Shown here in pieces: positions 1-11,389 of a stretch of DNA of 64,000 bases. The stretch spans positions 100,045-164,044 of the forward strand of contig SADC01001093.1 in the NCBI GenBank assembly GCA_004194705.1. Direction: 5' to 3'. The notes below the pieces were generated by a model. It had not been told where the DNA came from, did no database searches, and saw only the letters and a list, made by a program, of their open reading frames with translations. How positions within the stretch are numbered: position 1 is the stretch's first letter; each line of letters starts with the position of its first letter. The position numbers and the translations under genes are program-made. This DNA comes from Ditylenchus dipsaci. Its lineage: Eukaryota; Nematoda; Chromadorea; Rhabditida; Anguinidae.

Positions 1-880
1 TTATTGGTGCAAAGATATTTACAGTTTACTGTAAGAAATCTTGGTACTGATTCAGCTGCCTTATTTAAATACCAATCAATCGAAAATTGATAGATGTAAG
101 CTCGGTAAAAATTCTCACGATCATCTTGATACTCTTAATGCTCTTTTAAACATTCTATTTGCATTGGAATTAAAAGTTTGCAAAATGCTAGCAATGGAAA
201 CAAAAAAAGACGTTTGAATATTGCTCTCGCACATTAAAAGTTTAATTAATTCATTGTAGAATTCGCCCTCCCACACCTTCTCAAACTTGAATTAGGGGTA
301 AACAAAAATTGAGCAAAACTCAACAGCCAGCAATTCATGAGAACATTAGAAGAAAGAAGTAAATATTAATGAGCTGTTAGGCTTTAGGTTAGTCGACCCA
401 AAGAACTTCAGTCAATTGATGCACGGGGTGCAGTAGCAGAAACAACAGGCATTTATAGCTGCATAAAAGGGCAACTTGAAGTTAATTCCTAGATGATTGT
501 GGGATAAATAACAAATTAAATCGAGTATATACAACCAACAATTTTTTTACTAAGAATAACTCAAAGTAAATAAGTAATGAAAAGCCAAAAGCAACAAGAA
601 ACTCTCTAAACCAGGGCTTCCAAACTCCTTTATTTAATGATTTGTCATTTATTTGGGACCTCAAATCTTTAGAAATTTTGAGATTTTACTTCAAAATCTT
701 TATTTTTGGGACTCAAAACCTAGTAAGCACTGGCTAAAATGGCACTTTTGACCAAATGTTTTTTATTTTGAAATTTTGATTTGGAAATTTAAACGAATGT
801 ATATTTATTTCAGTCAAACTTGGAAATAAGACCACTCCGAATTATAAGAGGACCATGGTCAACAGGCGCTTATCGGCACC
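1..880. other. AT-rich stretch without a gene
   Basis: No reading frame here resembles a protein and no terminal repeats pair within it. The few open frames are short, low in complexity and lack plausible splice context. I see nothing else that I can support. Confidence 0.6.
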
Positions 881-1221
881 TTAAGCCTAGTATCCATTGG
901 CTAAAAGTAAATCCGATATTTTTAACGCGGGAAGGGCTGTAAACTTTTTTGTTCATAAATTTCTTTTCTGTTGGTGTCATTTTTTGTAGCTGAGATTCGT
1001 CAAATGACTGAAAAGCAGAGTGAAAGGCAGAGTGAGAGTAAACGCATTTTTATCAAAGTTTTTTCAGAGATTTGTGGCTGGAAAAAATTTATTGGGTAGC
1101 CCTGAATCTTAGCTACAAAATGTGTCCAACAGAAAAAAATTTATGAACAAAAAAAGTTTACAGCTTTTCCCGCGTTAAAAATCATGAGATTTACTCTCAG
1201 TCATTGGGTACGAGGCTTTAA
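881..1221. repeat. fold-back element, about 340 bp
   Basis: The left arm (from TTAAGCCTAGTATCCATTGG, 881-900) pairs with the right arm ending near 1221 (CATTGGGTACGAGGCTTTAA reversed). Inner parts also pair: the AAACTTTTTTGTTCATAAAT block near 940 matches its complement near 1142-1161. The arms are diverged, so this is an old inverted-repeat element. No coding sequence is inside. Confidence 0.65.
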
Positions 1222-1383
1222 TCATGTCTGTAAGCGTGAGGTGCGATATAAAATATTACATCCTATCACACCAACCGTTCTATCTTTTTTTTTAAAAACA
1301 TTTCACATTTTCATTGGCTTCACCCCTAATTCAAGAAGCATGCTTTTAGAACCATTGAAACATTTTTTATTCTATTGCCCATA

Positions 1384-1520
1384 CAGTCAACTCTCGATAA
1401 TCCGTCGTCGTGACGCTTTGTTTGGGTTTGACTTAAATAAATAAGGCTAATCCGTCACTCTTGATAATACGCCACCCCACGGCCGGTCCCAAGGGGTGAC
1501 GGATTATCGAGAGTTGACTG
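1384..1520. mobile_element. pogo/Tigger-type MITE (137 bp) with TA flanks
   Basis: It starts CAGTCAACTCTCGATAATCC and ends with the exact reverse complement, flanked by TA on both sides. CAGT termini with a TA target duplication are the mark of pogo/Tigger-type DNA transposons. It is too short for a transposase and would have been moved in trans. An ORF of 86 codons that overlaps it is an accident. Confidence 0.8.
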
Positions 1521-3038
1521 TATCTTGATTATGTCTAATATTATATTTTCCAGTCAACTACTCAAAAAAGCACCAATTTTTGAATTTTTCATCGTGTTTC
1601 ATGGTTTCCATAAGAGATGGTTTAAATATTAATTAAAATTTAAATCTTTCTGACTAAGAGGCTACCAGTTATACAATTCAAATAGTTGGATGAAGGATTG
1701 TCTGTCTTTCTCTCTTGAGGCGTGCATGGTTTAATTTTTTTATCGGGGATGAGTCAGTGAGGAACATAATTGCTCAATAGTATAACAATATTACTTTTTA
1801 AAAATGTAGTCAAAATTAACTAAACAATAACATAAAACAATTTCATAACTATTGAAACAAAAAGTCTGAAATAACTATTAACCAAATCGGTTCAATTGCA
1901 CATTTTATACATTTATTAAAGAATTTGTTCTCTTTAAATTGCTTATCCTAATGCCTGATTTTTTTCCCTTTTCTAAATTTTAGGTTTTCTAAAGTATGAA
2001 CACTGAGCTTAAAGTGACCCTTGACAAGTTTATTCGTGGAAAATTGGCAATAAGTTTTGATCTTACCCAAAAACTATACGAGGTTTTCAAATCGACATTT
2101 TTAAAAAGATTTTTCTTTTTTTCAAGACCCCAAATCTTTTTTTTTTGAAATTTTCGTCACAATTTTTTTTGCCTCAAAATGGCAATAATCACTGGATAAA
2201 ATGACAAAAATGTTTTTTTTCGGCAAATTCACTCTTCAGAAATCTTCATTCGCATCCTGCTTTATAAAATAGAATTTTTAGCATCTTTAAATTGTTCGAT
2301 AGATATAGCAAAGTAGTGGCTTGAACAGAACACATCAAAAACCAACTAATGAATAACCCCATAAACAATTTGTTTTTCCAGAACCAAAAAGATAAAAACT
2401 TCCTTAGGGAGTTAATTTGTCGATTTAACTAATGTTTTGGCAAATTTACAGAGCTCTGAATGCTATGTAGCTAGAACTTGTGGGAGTAGGTACGTTTTCG
2501 AGCAAAAGTTCAAGGATTAGAGCAAAATAAGAGTGGTTGAATACCTAAAATAATTGAGGTAATTTGGCTCTTCCGGTCATAGTTTTAAGACTTCCAGCTT
2601 TTCCATTTTATTGCTCTCAGATTTTTTTGCTTAGAGTAAGTCAGTAATTGGAAAAATTAGAAAAAGGAAGAACAGCTTCCGGGCATAAACTTATGCACAC
2701 TTTTAGGTGGATGTACAGAAATTCGGCAAAAGAAACCAAAGAAATATGTTAATGAAAAACAAAAATATAACACTATAAGGAATCCTCGAGATCATTCTTA
2801 CCACTATTAACTGTAGGTATAGCTTCAGACAGACATCTGTCTAAAATATAGGTTAATCCTCATGGCCGTATGCCACAGTGAGGTGACAAGCTCGTTTTTA
2901 TTAATTATTTAATATTAATTAATTATTAATCGTTTGAGAAACATGTTTGAATCAGTCCTGACGTACTTTGTTCCACCCTGTGCCTAAGTACAAGCCAAAA
3001 AAGCAGGGGACCAAGACAAAAACTGTCCTCTTCTTGTA
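1521..3038. other. AT-rich intergenic stretch
   Basis: I see no gene, RNA or clear terminal repeats here. The sequence is very AT-rich with short poly-A and poly-T runs. Confidence 0.55.
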
Positions 3039-3406
3039 CAGTCAAGTCTCGATTTTACGGCATCCTTAAAAGTTCGTTCCCGCCTAGGGTCCGACACTTT
3101 TTTACCTTGATTGTTAAAGTCTTTTGCCAAATGTGATTCGCCAGTGTAGTCTACAAAATCGACTTCACAGGTCGTTTCCGAGAAGACTAAATTTTTTGAT
3201 TAATTAATCATTAAGACCCACGCGTCTTTAAGGCAAAATTATTACCATTTACAAAAACGATCGCCAAAATCGGAATCCCTGCCATTTTTTAGACCAGACT
3301 GGCAAATCACATCTGGCAAAAAAAACTTTAAAAATCTAGGTAAAAAAAGTTTCGGATCAAAGGCGGAAATGAACTTTTGGGTTGCTTTGAAATCCAGACT
3401 TGACTA
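3039..3406. mobile_element. pogo-type fold-back MITE
   Basis: It begins TACAGTCAAGTCTCGATTTT and ends in the diverged reverse complement (CCAGACTTGACTATA). The subterminal block TTCGTTCCCGCCTAGGGTCC, the GACACTTTTTT block and the TCTG..GTCTGGTC blocks recur inverted in the right half. The same interior is shared with the elements at 10597-11018, 15205-15547, 44608-45037 and 53154-53552, so this is one dispersed family. Confidence 0.75.
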
Positions 3407-4225
3407 TATACTGATTTAAAATACTGTATACTGTAAATTCAGTCAAGAGGTCAATGATAATTATAAAAAATCGTGCTTATGCAGTTAGAAATCCGAAAAT
3501 CGAAAAATTAGCCACTTACTGCATCAGTACGTAAAAAAGAACTGAAAAGTAGACATTTTTTCTATCATAAGACCTCTGTATAAGGATTTATTCGATGATC
3601 TATGCTGTTAGTAGTAGCGATATATGAAAACCTAAAAGTAGTGGTAAACAAGTGAACTCACTTAATCCGCCAAATACCCTTAAAGAGGACGCTTGCTCAG
3701 CAAAAATAAAAATTATGTGCGTAGGAAAAACGAAATGAAAAAGTGAAAATCTAATGATGTAAATAACGCTAGATTAAAAATGTGTAAGCAAAACAAATCA
3801 ACAATTATATTAAAGTCAAGAAACGTTTTAACAAGTTTTTTTCCAGATGAAAATATATATTTTTTTATAATAAATAGTCATAAGTCCTCCATGTAATTTT
3901 TGAAAACGCTTTTGACAATATGACTTCTGTCAGAAAAAGCAAATTTTAGCTTTTTCAAGTATTTTTCGATTTGAAAAAAAAATCCTAAAATGTATAGTCA
4001 AGTATATCAAGATCAAAAACTGCAGCAAATTAAACTTTAATAGCAAATTTTTGATATGAAGCCATAGATGAAAAAATCAGTATCTAGCAAAAAAAAAAGT
4101 AGTCTACTTTATGATTTGGATCATTTCTTATCCAAGTAAACCGTTGAAATCAACAAGCAGCCAAAAATAAAGAAAAGTTTCAGGCCTATACGACAATAGG
4201 ACATTTTTTTGCCTTGGTTCGCCCT
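3407..4225. other. AT-rich intergenic stretch
   Basis: There are no supported coding regions and no paired arms. The sequence is dominated by A and T runs. Confidence 0.5.
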
Positions 4226-4226
4226 A

Positions 4227-4289
4227 GGGTTGGGCAATTGACATGTCGATTGCAGATGTGTCAATTGACAAAAGTCATGTCAATTGCAA
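4227..4289. repeat. short hAT-like end with ATTGACATG repeats
   Basis: An AGGGTTGGGCAATTGACATG start is followed by several more copies, direct and inverted, of the word TCAATTGACA or CATGTCAATTG. Clusters of short words behind an AGGGTTGG end are typical of hAT-family ends. Only one end can be recognised, so it is a fragment. Confidence 0.4.
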
Positions 4290-4507
4290 CTTCCTGCACA
4301 AAATCACCAGCTTGCTTTAAAATATACTCATAAAAGCTTCATTAACACTAAATAATTATAGAAAATTACTATAAGTGACCAATTACGAGCAGTGAACATG
4401 AACAATGAACTGAAAAACCTAATCAGGCTTTATGTAGTCGAAAACATGAAAAATATAGTTAACATAGTTAACGAAAATAGTTAACTGCTGTTTTGTGTGA
4501 TTTTTTT

Positions 4508-4639
4508 TGTCTCTAAGTTTAGGCAAGGGTAGGCCAGCGTATCTTAGAACAGACTTAAATATGTTTTTCTCATTTTTAAAACAGTTGGAAGCATTCTGAG
4601 TCCGTCCTAACACACGCTGGCCTAGCCTAAGCCTAAGCG
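4508..4639. repeat. fold-back element of the TTAGGC..GGCCAGCGTAT family
   Basis: The left arm with TAGGCAAGGGTAGGCCAGCG and the right arm with ACGCTGGCCTAGCCTAAGCC are inverted copies around an AT-rich centre. The same arm sequence appears as outer arms at 23690-24760 and in a diverged copy at 55360-55490. Confidence 0.7.
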
Positions 4640-6554
4640 TGAAGCCCTAAAAACACGAAAAACAAAAGTTAAAAAGTGAAGGCCAAAGTTTCAGCAGATG
4701 GTTTATGGTTGATGAAAAATGTAGGCTTTACAATAAAAATCGTAGTAAGTGTTTTACTTCAGAACACAAATTTGGACTTTGTCATAGTACAAAATTTTTT
4801 TAAATAATCAAAGTACAACTGAAAAAAATAAATTCCCAAAGACTATATAAATATGACAATTTTAAAACTTCCTTCTTATGTAAAACCATCTTTAAAGGTG
4901 CCTTTCTTAAAAACAAAAAACGCCTTATTATTCCAAGCTAATATTTTGGAAAGAATAAAAGGATGGAAGTATTTGAATATTTTAATGGGTAAGTTGAGCT
5001 TTTGCGTTTAGTTCTTACCATTAGTTTTTAAAACTCCAATAAATATATCTGATCTATCATAAATATGCGTACATAGGATATTCTGACGGGGTGGTGGTGA
5101 GTTGTGGAGCTAAAAGGCCAAAATCCTGACATAAGGGGGGTATAGCCCCCTCCTAGGTACGCCTGTTCTCTCATGTGTACATAGTATTTTTGGCGTCAGT
5201 CATTTTTGGTAATATTTGTCCACTTTTGCATTTATGGTTTTAAAACGTGAACCTTTTTGGAAAGTTAATTTTTTTTAATTTGCATAAAACGAAATATATA
5301 ACTTGTTCGGTCGGGTTCGACATTGAATTCAACATTTTTTTTATGTATAACACTTTATTTACAATTTAAAATTTCTGTAAATATTAAAAACAGAATCCCT
5401 TGCCTTAAGTCGGGGACCCTGTTCCTGACATAGTTAGCACCCTTATATCTATGTATCTTTTTTGGATGTTGCCAAAAGTAAGGTGGACTTTCGGTACAGC
5501 TTGCACATAATGAATACGTTAATCACAAAAGAGACATTAAAAAAGTTTTTGTGAGGGGATTCACAGCCGCACAAGCCCTAGAACTCTTTAGGCTAAAATA
5601 TCTTATTCATTTCAGCAATTTTTTTACCCATCAATAAAGAGACACGACAAAGGCACCAGTAAGACAAAAAAGTTAATAATTTAAACAAAAATTAATAAAC
5701 GAAAATATCATCCTGCTAAGACATCTAAGATCTCTAGTTTGATGCCTTTATTAGTTGTAGCATCCAAACAAAGTTTTTTTTGATTAGAATGCTTGACACA
5801 TGAAACAACAGGCTTGAATAACAAAGTAATAGTTTTTTTGGCTTCTTAAACCCGGAAATATCTCTCTCCGCAAAGAATAGATGTTTGACCGCAGAAAAGA
5901 CAAAGAAAGGTTTTGTCACAGCCATGCCAAACTTGCAGCTATTGGCAGACAACATGTCAAACAGCCTTTGACAAATATAGACTCAAAATAATTATTGAAG
6001 ATTGCTGCCGCTGCTTTTCTCTTTTTTAATTGAGAGCGAATGATTAAGGAGGAGGCGGAAGAGATGTATTAGGCTGGACGAGAAAATGATGATTAGTGTC
6101 TTTTTAACAAAAAAAATTCGTAACAGTAACAAAGGGTGAACAATTTGCTCAAATACTGTTTTTACATTACTATAACAGGATAGTGCAATCATCAGAATGC
6201 AATTATCAAAGCATATTTTCGTTATTTCGCTAAATGTTCTTTAAAAGAGGTTTTCCAATTTAAGTCGATTCTCAAAAGTTTTTCTACAATAGAGTTACAA
6301 GGAATTCTTCAATTTTTTTATATACCTAGTCGCCGGAAACGGAACTTTTTTTCGAAATTTGCAGTGAAAAATTTAATTTTAATCTTACACCAATATTTGT
6401 TTTAGTTTTTTATCCGTGACAAAAAAGAAAGAAAATAAAGTTTGGGAACAATTTTTTCATATCTTTCGTCCCCTATGGCTTTGAGTGCTCGAAAGGTGCG
6501 ATGATTTAAAAACAGTGTACAAGTCAAAAGCGGTGCAGGTAAAATGACCTCAGG
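4640..6554. other. intergenic stretch without a supported gene
   Basis: Open frames on the minus strand at 5734-6192 have no recognisable domain or splice context. A fragment near 5080-5160 (TTCTGACGGGGTGG) resembles repeats also found near 14130-14245 and 42630-42760. I see nothing else definite. Confidence 0.45.
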
Positions 6555-7112
6555 GGTGGTAGTAACAATCAAAATATCCGCGGATAAATCCGTATCCTCG
6601 GATAAAATCCGCGAATACGGATAATCGGTAGTAACAATCAAAAAATCCGCGGATATTTATCCGTATCCGCGGATATTATCCTTAGCCTGGTCGGGGGCAG
6701 GATAAATCCGCGGATAATTTTTTTTCTGTTTTTTTTAAATCTTTTAAAATATAAATATGCTTTAATACATTACGAGGTAGTCTTTAAACCACTAAAAACA
6801 CATGTTTTGTTGTTATAACAGTATTTTAGCATTGTTTGAGCTGCATTCAAATTCTATCACTATAATTTGTTTTTTATATCGTTGATATAATTTTTCACCA
6901 TACAATGATAATCCAAGTTTTTTAAAGCATTTTACAATAGTATTTTTAAAGCAGACTAAAAGCAAAGTTCAAAGCAAGCAACATTTAAAGACATAAGTAA
7001 AATTAAAAAAAGGTTGAAACAAAGAGAAAATGATTCAATCTTGTACATCTTGGATGATCTGAACGGCAGTGAATTAAAAAAAAAATTAAATTAAAATTTC
7101 GTAATCTTGATA

Positions 7113-7345
7113 CCGTATTTTCTCTAATCATAGACCCGGGTCGATGATTTTTCAACTCTTCGAAAATCGGAAGATTCTAGGTTTATCCTGAAGTTTTCGG
7201 GCGCTTAACCAAATCTGAAAAGCGGAATCGGCAGAACCCGTGGGAGCCAAGAAAAGGCGAAAAATTGCGAAATTTTCACTCTGCGCTGAGATACAGACTC
7301 TCAAAGTCATAATTAGAGACCAGCCAATAATAAGAGAAAATACGG
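7113..7345. mobile_element. TA-flanked MITE of the CCGTATTTTCTCTAAT family, nested in the Harbinger remnant
   Basis: It starts CCGTATTTTCTCTAATCATA and ends with AAGAGAAAATACGG, with TA on both flanks. Sister elements are at 11767-12006, 25311-25548 and 61552-61809, with split or decayed copies near 25985, 30055 and 37737. No coding capacity. Confidence 0.8.
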
Positions 7346-7587
7346 TAATCTTATTTTATCATTTGAGTTACAATTCCGCCCATGCTAAGACGAGCGTCCT
7401 TGTTGAACAAGCTTTTGACAGGTGGAAAAGAAGATTCCATAGCCTACATGGAGAACTGCGCATAGATTTGGCAAATGTGTCTAGTTTTATAGTTGCTTCT
7501 GCAGTCTTGCACAACATTGCTATTGATTTGAAACAGTCACATTTTGATGGGATAGAAGATGATTTTGAAGAGGATCAACAGATATAA
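7346..7587 (+). pseudogene. C-terminal fragment of a HARBI1-like DDE transposase
   Basis: The frame reads a stretch with YNSAHAKTSVLVEQAFDRWK, then RRFHSLHGELRIDLANVSSF and ASAVLHNIAIDL. That is the DDE_Tnp_4 (PIF/Harbinger) C-terminal pattern: an R/T-x-x-VE-x-AF-x-x-x-KRRF helix carrying the last catalytic glutamate, then a vLHNi motif. The upstream catalytic aspartates are missing because of deletion and the MITE insertion just upstream, so no active enzyme can be made. The tail after the motif is acidic (DDFEEDQQI) and ends in a natural-looking stop. The family nuclease cuts and moves its own element with a Myb-like partner; no partner gene is present here. Confidence 0.8.
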
Positions 7588-7990
7588 ATATCACCATCAT
7601 GGCTTACAGTAATAGTGGAAACACTTATCAAAACCATATTGTGCAAAAAAAAATTTTCTTAATTGAGAAAATGATTAATTTAGGCATAAATCGTTTACTT
7701 TCTTATATATAGTAAACACGAAAAAGTATGAATAAAACATTGTAATAATTTTGAACAAACAGAAAAGTAGTAAGAGACGAAATTATAGAAAAAATAAAAT
7801 TACCAATATTTATCCGCGGATTTTATCCGTATCCGGGATATTTCTATCCGTGATTGTTACTACGGGTTTTTATCCGCGGATATTTCTATCCGCGGATTTT
7901 ATCCGTTGATTGTTACTACCACCCAGGATAAGGTTTAGCCGCACATGCCTGAAAACTTTTCTGGCTACGCTTCTGCAAATAAAGATTTCT

Positions 7991-8250
7991 CGGTCTGTCC
8001 CACGATTTGGTGCCAAACTATGCTTTGGTCCCTCGTGTTATTTTTTCATAAAAATGTCTTGATCCCCTTGTTGTTTTTAAGGGTGATCATATTAACGATA
8101 ATCCCCTAAGCATAGTTTTAAATCATAGTTTTAAAATAACTTTTTTTCGTAAGTATAATTAACAAGGGTGACCAAGGCATTGTTCAAGAACAAACAACGA
8201 GGGAGGGGGGGGGAGGCATATTTTGGCACCAAATAGTGGGATAAAACCGA
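7991..8250. repeat. fold-back element, about 260 bp
   Basis: The left arm (CGGTCTGTCCCACGATTTGG...) pairs with the right arm (CCAAATAGTGGGATAAAACCG). The inner AGCATAGTTTTAAATCATAG region and the GGTCCCTCGTTGTT-like words also mirror each other. No coding content. Confidence 0.55.
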
Positions 8251-8957
8251 TTTCTCATACTTAACAAAATTATAGATATGAGAGCAATAAATAGGATGAC
8301 TGTGAGCACGTGAATTATACAATCCAGGCATTATTAAAAATCCAATTTCAAAATTCTAGCTCCCACTCCATGAGGGCATAATTGAATAATTAATGTTTTG
8401 AAAAAAGAAGACCTACTTTTTTGCAACCTACACAAAGTACTACTTCCATATAAAAAATGGCATTCAAGCCACAAAAGATACTACTTACATCCTTGCTTTT
8501 CCAGCTACTTCTCAAAAATTACAGCCTTTTTTAGTTTTGACGCAAGCTTTCCATTTATTCTTTTTATGGAAAGTAGTATCAAAAGTCAAGTTTAGTTGCT
8601 AAACTTTGGTATGGGAATAATTTGGAAAAAGCACAACGAAATTAATGAGCAAAAAAACTTTTGGAAATGAATTTTATTGTGAATTTGTACTTGCAAAAGG
8701 TACTACCAGAAGAGTTGTTGTTGTTGACAGCAACTTCGCTTCATTTCACGGTATTAACTTTTAACTTTTAAGGGCTTTCAAAAAAATAAAGTCACGCAGT
8801 GCTGATAATTGTATCCATAATTAGCGCAAATATATTCTTGATACGGCAAGATACATGTGAATTTCATAATTTACATACAAACTTTATATAAAAAACGTTG
8901 GATCTAAGACTTCACTGGAATCTCGGGTGTTTTTAAGGGGCGGGGCGGTGGTGAAAG
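8251..8957. other. AT-rich intergenic stretch
   Basis: No gene or paired repeat could be supported. The small open frames are low in complexity. Confidence 0.5.
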
Positions 8958-9358
8958 CTAATTAGGGTGCATAGACGTTTCTCGAAAATGAAACTTTTTT
9001 CATTTTCGAGAAACGTTTCTCGAATTTGAAACTCAAAAGAGTAAAATATCTCTAGGGGTATATATGTATACCTGTAAAGATACTTATTTAGACAAACCAA
9101 GGGTATTTGGCCGCTTCGCGGCCAAAGACCAGCACACTCCACATTGCAGGGATAAGCGTACATACATGTGTTAACCCCTAACCCCGCAATGTGGAATATG
9201 CTGGACTTTGGCCATCACATTCAGCCAAATACCCTTGATATGTCTAAATAAGGTATACACTAGAGATATTTTACTCTTTTGAGTTTCAAATTCGAGAAAC
9301 GTTTCTCGAAAATGAAAAAAGTTTCATTTTCGAGAAAAGTCTATACCCCCTAATTAGG
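8958..9358. repeat. 400-bp fold-back element with palindromic ends
   Basis: The arms run from CTAATTAGG inward on both sides and pair for about 180 bp. The GTTTCTCGAAAATGAAAC block near each end is itself a palindrome (arm within arm), followed by GAAACTCAAAAGAGTAAAAT, TATCTCTAG and a GGGTATTTGGC centre with GCAATGTGGA repeats. The element is fairly young, judged by arm identity. Confidence 0.85.
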
Positions 9359-9368
9359 TCTGAAAATT

Positions 9369-9448
9369 CGGCCTCGGTGGCGCAGTGGGTAAGCGTTTGT
9401 GCTTTTCGGTCCAAAATCGTGCGCAGGTTCGGTCTCATGTGGCGGCAC
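9369..9448 (+). ncRNA. tRNA-like sequence, probably SINE-derived
   Basis: An A-box-like TGGCGCAGTGGGTAAGCG sits at 9378-9395 and a B-box-like GGTTCGGTCTC about 40 nt later, the internal RNA polymerase III promoter layout of tRNA genes. The T stem and acceptor stem do not pair well, so I do not call a functional tRNA. It abuts the right end of a fold-back element. A tRNA-derived SINE head or a tRNA pseudogene fits best. Confidence 0.4.
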
Positions 9449-9576
9449 GCTATTTATTTCGGCTTGTTTGACCGATTTTTCGGAGTAATTTGACTTTTTC
9501 AGCGCCGGATTCGGAATCAGCGACCCCAATTCAGTGTTTTTATAATAGACATGACATTTGACACTGACTAAATGAC

Positions 9577-9702
9577 TAGGGCTGTCGAATCAAACGTTCG
9601 ATTTCGAACATTGTTCGAAATCATTCAAGATTTTTTTAACATTTCAAACTCGAATGTTCGTCAAATCGAACGTTCGAAAATTTCGATTGTTTGACAACCT
9701 TA
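9577..9702. mobile_element. hAT-like MITE with CGAACGTTCG words
   Basis: The ends TAGGGCTGTCGAATCAAACG and CGATTGTTTGACAACCTTA are imperfect inverted repeats. The interior is made of repeated and inverted TCGAACGTTCGA words. An AGGGCTG end with clustered subterminal words fits a hAT-type non-autonomous element. Confidence 0.55.
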
Positions 9703-9836
9703 TGATGACATCACACTGACATTGACAACTGACACTAACATGACACTAAATGTAAATGTCAACGTGATGTCAGTGTCAATGTCGATATCACTTTAATTTC
9801 TTTTTTTATATTTAAAATATATGGAACAAAATAAAA

Positions 9837-9915
9837 CAGAGCCAGAGGGAGTTGAACTCGAGACCTCGACCAGGGTGGTAAATCGAGGTTTTTGCGTTTT
9901 TTCGCCACCGGCAGC
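9837..9915 (-). ncRNA. tRNA-like sequence (weak)
   Basis: Read on the minus strand it has a B-box-like GAGTTCAACTCCC and, about 50 nt upstream, GGTGGCGAAAAAACGC as a poor A box. Stems are not convincing. It may be a decayed SINE or chance. Confidence 0.2.
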
Positions 9916-10060
9916 CATATAATTTGCTCGAAATAGCCATACAAATATGAATGATATATCATTTTGTAGAAAAATCCCTCTGCTACAAAATAGTGCTCAC
10001 AGATTTGGCATATGAACCCGTTTTTGGGGTGTTGTAGAGTTGTTTTATGGACAAATGTCC

Positions 10061-10461
10061 GGTGGCTTATGCCCGGTGGCTCACCGGCGCCGATGCTTTT
10101 TTCGCCACCGGTCGCTGTACACAGCACCTAATTCCGATAAAAAAGTTTGTTATACATCATTTTATAGAAGAAGCTTCACGCTACAGAGCCTAAATGAACG
10201 TTTCTGAAATTTAATATGTTTTCATGGGTTTCTGAGCCCCGGTGGCATAAATTTAAGTTAGGGTTAAAATTTCGCCACCGGGGCTCAGAAATCCATAAAA
10301 ACATATTAAATTTCAGAAACCTTTATTTAGGCTTTGTAGCGTGAAGCTTCTTCTATCAAATGGTGTATAACAAACTTTTTTTTAGCGTGATTAGGTGCTG
10401 TGTATAGCGCCCGGTGACGAAAAAAGCATCGGCGACAGTGAGCCACCGGGCATAAGCCACC
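10061..10461. repeat. 400-bp fold-back element with GCCACCGG words
   Basis: The left arm from GGTGGCTTATGCCCGGTGGC pairs with the right arm ending GCCACCGGGCATAAGCCACC. The pairing continues inward through TTTTTTCGCCACCGG, ACAGCACCTAA, GAAGCTTC and AATATGTTTTCATGG to a short centre. GCCACCGG or its complement occurs about eight times in both orientations. Confidence 0.85.
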
Positions 10462-10596
10462 ATATAGGGTTTTCTCCATATGTTCCTTTGTAAGTAGTTT
10501 TTACTCTTCCTTTAGCCCTCATTTTTTCAGTGTTAAGCCTTTCTGTTCACGTTTCTAAGCTTCGTGTAAATATTGTAGACCTTTAGTGTGAGACTA

Positions 10597-11018
10597 CAGT
10601 CGACGCTTCCAATAACATACACCCAAAAGTTCGTTCACGCCTAGGGTCCGACACTTTTTTAGCCCCATTTTTTCAAATGTTTCCTTTTCTGTTTTGACAG
10701 TCTGGTCGCAAATATCGCAAGAATTCCGATTTTGCTGATAATTTTTGCAGAAAACAATGATTTTGACATTTAAAAAGCAAAAACTCCCATTAACATACAC
10801 CTATTTTGGATTTCGGTGTATGTTAATGGGAGCTTTGCTTTTTAAATGTCGAAATCATTGTTTTCTGCAAAATGATCGGCAAAATCGGAATCCTTGCGAT
10901 ATTTGCGACCAGACTGTCAAAACAGGAATGGAAAAAATTTGAAAAATGGGGCTAAAAAAGTGTCGGACCCCAGGCGGGAACGAACTTTTGGGGTGTATGT
11001 TATTGGAAGCGTCGACTG
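10597..11018. mobile_element. pogo-type fold-back MITE (422 bp)
   Basis: The termini CAGTCGACGCTTCCAATAAC and the exact inverse are flanked by TA. The two halves are inverted copies almost to the middle: ACACCCAAAAGTTCGTTC, CCTAGGGTCCGACACTTTTT, GTTTTGACAGTCTGGTCGC, ATATCGCAAG. Same family as 44608-45037. The overlapping ORFs at 10594-10942 are mirror images of each other and are not genes. Confidence 0.85.
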
Positions 11019-11057
11019 TAGTTAGAAATCACGCCAGTCTGATATGTTAAAAACGTA

Positions 11058-11268
11058 CAAACCCATAAATATATCCCACCCCCATAAATAAGCATCCTCA
11101 AAGAACCCTTTTAGGGGTTTATTTGAGGATGGTTATTCCTCGGGTTATTTATGAGGTATCTTTTTCAGGCTTAGGCTTCGGTAAGACAGCGCTTGTTATG
11201 CCGTACTAAGGAGGGTTATTTATGACCCTTTTTCGGGGTGGGGGTGTTATTTATGACCCACAGTCATA
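11058..11268. repeat. fold-back repeat with TTATTTATGACCC words
   Basis: Copies of CCATAAATA or TTATTTATG alternate in inverted orientation around the centre TTAGGCTTCGGTAAGACAG. A related partial copy lies at 15060-15195, with the same TTTTAGGCTTAGGCTTCGGT core. Confidence 0.6.
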
Positions 11269-11389
11269 AAGAAGTCACGCCAGTTGTTGTTATAAAGTTA
11301 TTTCAAGAGGGCTCATAATTTTTTTTGCTCTTTGGAAGTTTTTTTAATGATAGGTAAAATTGGAATCCTTATTTTCCGGCTGAAGCAGA

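Larger units (their letters stand above)
6555..7923. mobile_element. PIF/Harbinger-type transposon remnant
   Basis: The ends are inverted repeats beginning GGTGGTAGTAACAATCAA. Inside each end are several copies of the palindrome ATCCGCGGAT and close variants, most likely the transposase binding sites of the family. The interior keeps the C-terminal part of a DDE transposase at about 7346-7587 and a younger MITE at 7113-7345. Both outer flanks read CAGG. At about 1.37 kb it is shorter than autonomous Harbinger elements, so it is internally deleted and inactive. Confidence 0.8.

Noticed and set aside
5734..6192. Two minus-strand ORFs as a gene
   Set aside because: No domain, no good splice sites linking them, and composition like the surrounding AT-rich DNA.
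10594..10942. Two ORFs with similar peptides ([10 protein letters not shown]) on opposite strands
   Set aside because: The shared peptide is caused by the inverted arms of a MITE, not by duplicated protein domains.
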